Assembly: GCA_015487635.1 (NCBI GenBank)
Contig: WFPM01000119.1
Span: forward strand, 1-53,140
Source: Rhodothermus sp.
GTDB taxonomy: Bacteria > Bacteroidota > Rhodothermia > Rhodothermales > Rhodothermaceae
Reading direction: 5' to 3'
Length of the DNA stretch: 53,140 nucleotides
The notes under the pieces are model-generated. The model saw only the letters and a program-made list of their open reading frames with translations, had not been told where the DNA came from and ran no database searches. Each line of letters begins with the position of its first letter. The stretch's first letter is position 1. Below, piece after piece: positions 47,643-53,140 of the stretch. The position numbers and the translations under genes were made by a program.

Positions 47643-50600
47643 ATGCGTAAGCGTTTACTCATACTGCTCGGTCTGACGCTGCCGATGGGCTTTCATGGCC
47701 CGCGTGCTGTACGTGCGCAGGCGATCGAGCGTGGGCATGTGCCCAGCAAAGAACGTGTCGATCCACTGGAACGTCGGCGCGACGACATTGACGGCAACAA
47801 CGTGCGCGCCACGATTACGAACTGGCTCCAGACGGCCCAGTCGGGCAATCCCGGCGATTTCTGGTACGAATGGCCCAAGAACACGCGCCGCATCTACGTG
47901 TCGCTGACGCAGCTCTGGGTGGGCGCGCAGGTGAAGGCCAACGTGGGCAGCAACCCGGGCCAGACGCTCTACATCGTTGACGTGGCCGACTTTCGCCAGA
48001 ATCGCTTCGGCGGTACGAACTCCTGGACCTTCGAACCCATCAAGGGCTACGTCAATCCGGCCGGCAGCGAATACGGCATCGCGCAGAGCGACGACCCGGA
48101 GAGCTGGCCCCCCTTCTGGCCCGATAAACTGGCCGATAAGAATGACCCCGGCTGGCGCGGCTCGTGGAACGGCTTTTTCGGCAAAAACATCTTCAACGCC
48201 GACCAGGAATTCTTCTTCAAGGCAGGCGACGACCAGTACGATCGCTACCTGAACGCCTACCGGCCTGACTCGACCGATCCCTCGCGCGGTGGGCTGGGCC
48301 TGATCGTCGAGGCCCGCTACATGGCCTGGACGCAGATCCTGATCGACGATGTGGTCTTCCTGCTCTACGAGGTCAAAAACGACGGCACCGAAGATCTGGA
48401 ACGCGTCGGCTTTACGGTCTGGCTGGCCGACTGCGTGGGCGGTGACTGTGGCGACGACATTCCCTTCTTCGACATTCTTGAGGACGTCGCCTTTATGACC
48501 GACCGCGACGGGGTGGGCGACCAGAACTTCGGCCCGGATCCCGTCGGTGTGGCGGCCATCACGTTCCTGGAGACGCCCGGTAACGGCATCGATCGCATCG
48601 ACAACGACGCCGACGGCTCGACGGGCAACCCGGACTGCTCGGTGGCCGAGTGCAACAGTCCCGTCGTGCCCGAGGCCTTTCTGGAAGGCGAAAACCCGCT
48701 GAACGGGATTGACGACAACGGAAACGGCCTCATCGACGAGAACGCTTCCCACGTGCCCTTCCAGGCCGAGCAGGGCTCCAGTCCCGGCGTAGGCTATGCG
48801 GACTTTATCGATAACGACGACGACGGCGAGGCAAACAGCCCAGTGGTGACCGAGGCGATGGTAGCCGCCGCCGCGTCGGACGTCTGGAACCGCTGGCCGC
48901 CGAATCCGGAGTCCGATCCGCTTCAGCAGCGCGCCAGTGGTCGGCCGATCGTGCACCTTGTGGGGGTGGGGCAGGAAGACGTGGGACATGGCTTCAAGGA
49001 CGGGATCGACAACGATAACACGTGCGACGCGCCGGGCCACATCTTGGCTGAGCCGGGCTCCCCGCGCGTGACGCAGGAGATGATCGACGCGGCCGCCTCC
49101 GATCCCTACCGTCGCTACCGCCTGCCCGGTACCGACCTCATTCTGTACGACGTGGGACCGGAAGATCTGGGCAAATGCTATGCAGACGGCGTGGACAACG
49201 ATGGCGACGGGGCCGTGGATGAGGGGATCGATGAAGGCATCGACGAGATGATCGACGAGCGCCGCGACGATGGGCTCGACAACGACGGCGACTGGAATCC
49301 GCTCCGCGACGATACAGGCCTCGACGGCGTGCCGTATTCCGGGGATCCGGGCGAGGCCGACGGCCTGCCCACCAGCGGCGCCGGTACGCCCTTCCCCGGC
49401 GAACGCAACATCGATAAGACCGACGTAGCCGAATCGGACCAGATCGGCATCACGAACGTGCAGGTCTTTCCGGCCGGCTCGCTGAATCTGACGCAGACGG
49501 CCGATCAGACGCTCTTCAACACATTTATGCTGCCCGGTGAGCTGGAGCTGGAACGACCGCCGGCCGGCGACAACGACTTGGCCGTCTCCAGCGGGCTGTT
49601 CCCCCTGCGGGCCGGACAGATCAAGCGCATCTCGCTGGCCATCGTGCTGGCAGCCGGACGGGACGAAGCCCTACAGGGGCGCGACTATGCGCTGAGCGCC
49701 TACTCCGAAGACTATCAGTTCGCCCAGGCGCCGTTGACGCCCACCGTGGTTGCCGTGCCGGGCGACGGCCGCGTGACGCTCTACTGGGACACGAAAGCCG
49801 AGGAGTCCGTCGACTCCTACCTGGAAAGCATCGGGCTCAACGGTCGGGACTTCGAGGGCTACCGGATCTACCGGGCCACCGATCCAGCCTTCCTCGACGC
49901 GCTGGTCATCACCGACGGCTTCGGCAACCTGACCTTCCGCAAGCCAATCGCCCAGTTCGACCTGAAAGACGGCATCAGGGGCTTCCACCCCGTCGACATC
50001 AACGGGATCAAGTTCTACCTGGGCGACGACACCGGCATCCGGCACGTGTTCGTCGACACGACCGTCACGAACGGCATCACCTATTACTACGCCGTGACGG
50101 CCTACGACTTCGGCGCGGCCGAAGCGAACATCGCCCCCACCGAGACGCCCATTCGCATCCGGCGGCTGCCCGACGGTACGATCGAAACGGGACCGAACGT
50201 GGTGCGCGTGACGCCTACGGCGCCGGTGGCCGGCTACCGGAACGCCGAGCTGGAGAACATCGAGGGTTTTCTGCCGCGCGTGCAGGGCTTCACGACCAGC
50301 CGGATCGGCTATCAGATCATCGATCCGCGAGCCGTGCGCGACGGAGCACGTTACCGCGTCGTGTTCGAGGACACGCTGATCCCCGGCACGCGCACCACGC
50401 CCGACACGCTCACCACGAAGAACTTCTCGCTGATCGACATCACGGATCCAGACAACCCCGACACACTCATCCGTCGCTCGACAGCCTTCAAACCCGGCCG
50501 CGAGGTGCCCATTGTCGACGGCTTCCAGCTCATCTTCTTCCCGGATCCGTACGTGGTGCAGGACCGCACGCAGTCGGGCTGGAACAACCCGGATGTGTAC

Positions 50601-51434
50601 GATCCGGTGATGGAGCCCTTTGTGCAGCCGCCCTTCATCAAAGGGCTTCGGAATCCGGCCGACTATCGAATCGAAATTGTGGGCGACGGCGAGGTGATGT
50701 CCGAGCCGCTCCGGATCGGAGCGCAGACCATCCCGGCGCGGCCCACGAACGTCCGCGTGGTCAATATTTCCACCGGTCAGGACGTGAAATTCGCCTTCCT
50801 GGATCGGGACAATTCCGATGGCGGTATTTTGTCGAGTACCCCGGCGCGCTTCACGGCCAACCCCGACGCCAACCCGCCGGCCAGCGACTATCTGGTGCTG
50901 ATCGAACCGTTGCCCGGCGGTGGAGAGGGCGTCACCTGGCGCATTTCGCTCGACATCACGCAGACGGGGCGGCGCAATCCGCAACAGGGCGACGTGGCCA
51001 CGCTGATCACGCGCAAGCCGTTCCTGTCGAGCGACGTGTTCGAATTCACGGCCCGGGGGCCAACGGTGGATCGCGAGGCCGCCCGCTCGCTGCTTGATCA
51101 GATTCGCGTGGTGCCCAACCCGTACATCGCCACGAACCGCTTCGAGCAGCAGAACCCCTACACGACGGGGCGGGGGCCGCGGGCCATCCACTTCATCCAC
51201 CTGCCGCCGCAGGCCACCGTACGCATCTTCACGATCAGCGGGCGGCTGGTGCGCACGCTTCGACTGAACGAGGGCTCCAACGACGGGCTCGACGCCGCCT
51301 CGCTGATGAACGGGACGCTCGTGTGGGACCTGCTCACCGAAGACGGACTCGAGATCTCCTACGGCGTCTACCTCTACCACGTGGAAGCGCCGGGCATCGG
51401 CGAAAAAACCGGAACCTTTGCCATTATCAAGTGA
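47643..51434 (+). CDS. Large secreted protein with D-x-D-x-D-G calcium-binding-like repeats and a T9SS/FlgD-like C-terminal domain
   Basis: Signal peptide MRKRLLILLGLTLPMGFHGPRAVRA; DGVDNDGDGAVDEG-type repeats; C-terminus GLEISYGVYLYHVEAPGIGEKTGTFAIIK. Confidence 0.75.
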   Translation: MRKRLLILLGLTLPMGFHGPRAVRAQAIERGHVPSKERVDPLERRRDDIDGNNVRATITNWLQTAQSGNPGDFWYEWPKNTRRIYVSLTQLWVGAQVKANVGSNPGQTLYIVDVADFRQNRFGGTNSWTFEPIKGYVNPAGSEYGIAQSDDPESWPPFWPDKLADKNDPGWRGSWNGFFGKNIFNADQEFFFKAGDDQYDRYLNAYRPDSTDPSRGGLGLIVEARYMAWTQILIDDVVFLLYEVKNDGTEDLERVGFTVWLADCVGGDCGDDIPFFDILEDVAFMTDRDGVGDQNFGPDPVGVAAITFLETPGNGIDRIDNDADGSTGNPDCSVAECNSPVVPEAFLEGENPLNGIDDNGNGLIDENASHVPFQAEQGSSPGVGYADFIDNDDDGEANSPVVTEAMVAAAASDVWNRWPPNPESDPLQQRASGRPIVHLVGVGQEDVGHGFKDGIDNDNTCDAPGHILAEPGSPRVTQEMIDAAASDPYRRYRLPGTDLILYDVGPEDLGKCYADGVDNDGDGAVDEGIDEGIDEMIDERRDDGLDNDGDWNPLRDDTGLDGVPYSGDPGEADGLPTSGAGTPFPGERNIDKTDVAESDQIGITNVQVFPAGSLNLTQTADQTLFNTFMLPGELELERPPAGDNDLAVSSGLFPLRAGQIKRISLAIVLAAGRDEALQGRDYALSAYSEDYQFAQAPLTPTVVAVPGDGRVTLYWDTKAEESVDSYLESIGLNGRDFEGYRIYRATDPAFLDALVITDGFGNLTFRKPIAQFDLKDGIRGFHPVDINGIKFYLGDDTGIRHVFVDTTVTNGITYYYAVTAYDFGAAEANIAPTETPIRIRRLPDGTIETGPNVVRVTPTAPVAGYRNAELENIEGFLPRVQGFTTSRIGYQIIDPRAVRDGARYRVVFEDTLIPGTRTTPDTLTTKNFSLIDITDPDNPDTLIRRSTAFKPGREVPIVDGFQLIFFPDPYVVQDRTQSGWNNPDVYDPVMEPFVQPPFIKGLRNPADYRIEIVGDGEVMSEPLRIGAQTIPARPTNVRVVNISTGQDVKFAFLDRDNSDGGILSSTPARFTANPDANPPASDYLVLIEPLPGGGEGVTWRISLDITQTGRRNPQQGDVATLITRKPFLSSDVFEFTARGPTVDREAARSLLDQIRVVPNPYIATNRFEQQNPYTTGRGPRAIHFIHLPPQATVRIFTISGRLVRTLRLNEGSNDGLDAASLMNGTLVWDLLTEDGLEISYGVYLYHVEAPGIGEKTGTFAIIK

Positions 51435-51439
51435 GCGTT

Positions 51440-52480
51440 ATGCGTGCATATAGATCGATTGCCGTGATTCTCGGGCTGCTGGTGCTGACCGCCGGCGCGG
51501 CGCAGGCGCAGTTTGCCAGCACAACGCGCACGGTCACGCGGGTTGGCACAGCAGCGGCCGAGTTTCTGAGCATTCCGATCGGGGCGCGGGCTACGGCCAT
51601 GGGCAACGCCGTCAGCGCAACGATCGACGATCCGACGGCCATCTACTGGAATCCGGCCGGTCTGACCGGGCTGACGCGCGGCACCTTTACCGCCGAATAC
51701 GCGCAGTGGCTGGCCGACATTGCGGTCAACTACGTTGCCGTGGCCACGCCGCTGGGCGTCGGCACGGTGGGCATCGGCGTGACGGCCGTGCGCACGCCGG
51801 AAATGGAAGAAACCACCGTCGAGCAGCAGGAAGGTACCGGACGCCTCTTTACAGCCGCTTCCTATGCCATTGCGTTGAGCTATGCCCGGGCGCTCACCGA
51901 TCGCTTCTCGGTGGGAGCTTCGGTCAAGTTCATTACCGAGCGCATCTCCTACTCGACGGCCAGCGGGCTGGCGCTTGACATCGGGACGCTGTTCGTGACG
52001 CCGTTTCGGGGCATCCGCCTGGGCGCGGCCATCACGAACTTCGGTACGAAAATGCGCATGCGCGGCGACGACCTGCTGACGATCGTCGACATCGACCCGA
52101 ACAACCGGGGCAATAACACAAGCAACCGGGCCGAGTTGCGTACCGATCCGTTCGAGCTGCCACTGACGATGCGTATCGGGTTGGCCGGTGAAGTGTGGCA
52201 ACGCGACGGCTACCGGCTGACGCTGGCGCTTGATGCGCTCAGCCCGAGCAACAGCAGCCAGTACGTGAACGTGGGGGCCGAGCTGGGATTGCTGGGCGAC
52301 CTGATTCTGCTGCGCGGCGGCTACAGCGAGCTGTTCCTGACCGACAGCGTGCACACGTTCTCACTGGGCGGTGGCCTGCGCTACCGGTTCGGCACCTTCC
52401 ACGTGACCTTCGACTACGCCTACGAAAGCTGGCGCTATTTCAACGGCGTCAACCGCTTTACAATGATGGTCGGCTTCTGA
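51440..52480 (+). CDS. PorV/PorQ-family outer-membrane protein
   Basis: Signal peptide; AAAEFLSIPIGARATAMGNAVSATIDDPTAIYWNPAGL; C-terminal ...FTMMVGF. Confidence 0.85.
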   Translation: MRAYRSIAVILGLLVLTAGAAQAQFASTTRTVTRVGTAAAEFLSIPIGARATAMGNAVSATIDDPTAIYWNPAGLTGLTRGTFTAEYAQWLADIAVNYVAVATPLGVGTVGIGVTAVRTPEMEETTVEQQEGTGRLFTAASYAIALSYARALTDRFSVGASVKFITERISYSTASGLALDIGTLFVTPFRGIRLGAAITNFGTKMRMRGDDLLTIVDIDPNNRGNNTSNRAELRTDPFELPLTMRIGLAGEVWQRDGYRLTLALDALSPSNSSQYVNVGAELGLLGDLILLRGGYSELFLTDSVHTFSLGGGLRYRFGTFHVTFDYAYESWRYFNGVNRFTMMVGF

Positions 52481-52524
52481 CCATACCCGAACAAAACCCC
52501 AACAACCAAACCGGTGAAACCGCC

Positions 52525-53140
52525 ATGGTAAGCGCTACCACCAAATTCGGCGGCCGCCTGGCACTGCTGCTTCTGGCAGCGGTGCTGATGGCCGGCCAGG
52601 CGCTGGCGCAGCGCACCGTCACGCTGCGCCTGAACACGGCCACGCTGCCCGACACCACGGGCGCGGCCGACGGCCTCATCCAGGTGCGTGGCCAGATCAC
52701 GAACCAGAACTGGCCCTTCACGCTGCCTGACGGGAATGTGATCTCCTGGGACGATCAGACCACGCTCAAGCCCACGAACGTGGGCGGGGACTACTGGGAG
52801 ATCAGTTTCCAGATCCCCGACAACGAAGAGCTGCAGTTCAAATTCTTCTCCACGCAGGCCGAGGCGTCCGGCATCGGCGGCTGGGAAGACGGTGGCAACC
52901 ACGTGCTGGCCGCCGATATGGGCGACACCACGCTGGTGCTCCACTTCTTCGAGAAAGGCGGGGACTTCGCCTACGACTGGCGGCCCTGGGAGCAGAAGCC
53001 TGACACGATCGCCGTCTGGTTCCGTGTCTATGTCAGCACCGAGGAAGGGGCGGCCGATGGCTACGACCCGAATGCCGACAATATCGTCGTGGGCGTGCGG
53101 GGGGACCCGCTCAACGGCGCCGGTCCGCTGGACTGGGGCA
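52525..53140 (+). CDS. Secreted carbohydrate-binding-module-like protein, partial at window end
   Basis: Signal peptide MVSATTKFGGRLALLLLAAVLMAGQALAQ; repeated beta-sandwich-like segments (GNVISWDDQTTLKPTNVGGDYWEISFQIPDNEELQFKFF); open at 53140. Confidence 0.6.
   Translation, partial: MVSATTKFGGRLALLLLAAVLMAGQALAQRTVTLRLNTATLPDTTGAADGLIQVRGQITNQNWPFTLPDGNVISWDDQTTLKPTNVGGDYWEISFQIPDNEELQFKFFSTQAEASGIGGWEDGGNHVLAADMGDTTLVLHFFEKGGDFAYDWRPWEQKPDTIAVWFRVYVSTEEGAADGYDPNADNIVVGVRGDPLNGAGPLDWG

Noticed and set aside
47655-49040. 461-aa minus-strand ORF
   Set aside because: Antisense shadow with no domain signature; the plus-strand frame has a signal peptide and coherent motifs
49671-51380. 569-aa minus-strand ORF
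   Set aside because: Antisense shadow of the 1269-aa secreted protein, typical of high-GC codon usage

Overview
High-GC bacterial chromosome window. Gene content and codon usage look like a Rhodothermus-type thermophile (Rhodothermota); that assignment is inference, not verified. No CRISPR array, rRNA, transposase or prophage was seen. Left to right: (1) type II tRNA-Leu(CAG) and terminator. (2) ArsR regulator and GNAT acetyltransferase. (3) A sulfur-metabolism island (about 1.6-25.3 kb): SQR-type and FCSD-type flavoproteins, a fused 4Fe-4S/NrfD protein with a molybdopterin oxidoreductase and TorD-like chaperone (Soe/Psr-like), SulP permease, rhodaneses, thioredoxin, monoheme lipoprotein, TSUP exporter, persulfide dioxygenase-rhodanese, two half-size YeeE/YedE proteins and a divergent ArsR gene. 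(4) Embedded in it, a metal-handling cluster (9.8-14.6 kb): P1B ATPase with a YPC motif, MerT-like membrane protein, outer-membrane barrel, two secreted HMA proteins and a MerR-like regulator lacking the canonical first Hg-binding Cys, with no MerA. (5) A VapBC/nucleotidyltransferase segment bracketed by a 49-bp direct repeat, next to a HEPN/MNT pair. (6) Metalloprotease, S9 peptidase, repeat-rich intergenic regions, Mre11/SbcD-like nuclease, PBP1A, LpxH-like phosphoesterase, tandem rhomboids, ispG. (7) A double-length tryptophanase-like protein whose N-terminal half has lost the PLP lysine. (8) A LacI-headed locus (PPIase, TonB receptor, 1269-aa secreted protein, PorV-like protein, CBM-like protein) with AAGCGCTT-type operators, several overlapping the first codons of genes. 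The strongest leads are the metal cluster, the pseudoenzyme-fused tryptophanase, the repeat-bracketed toxin-antitoxin insert, and the LacI operator series.
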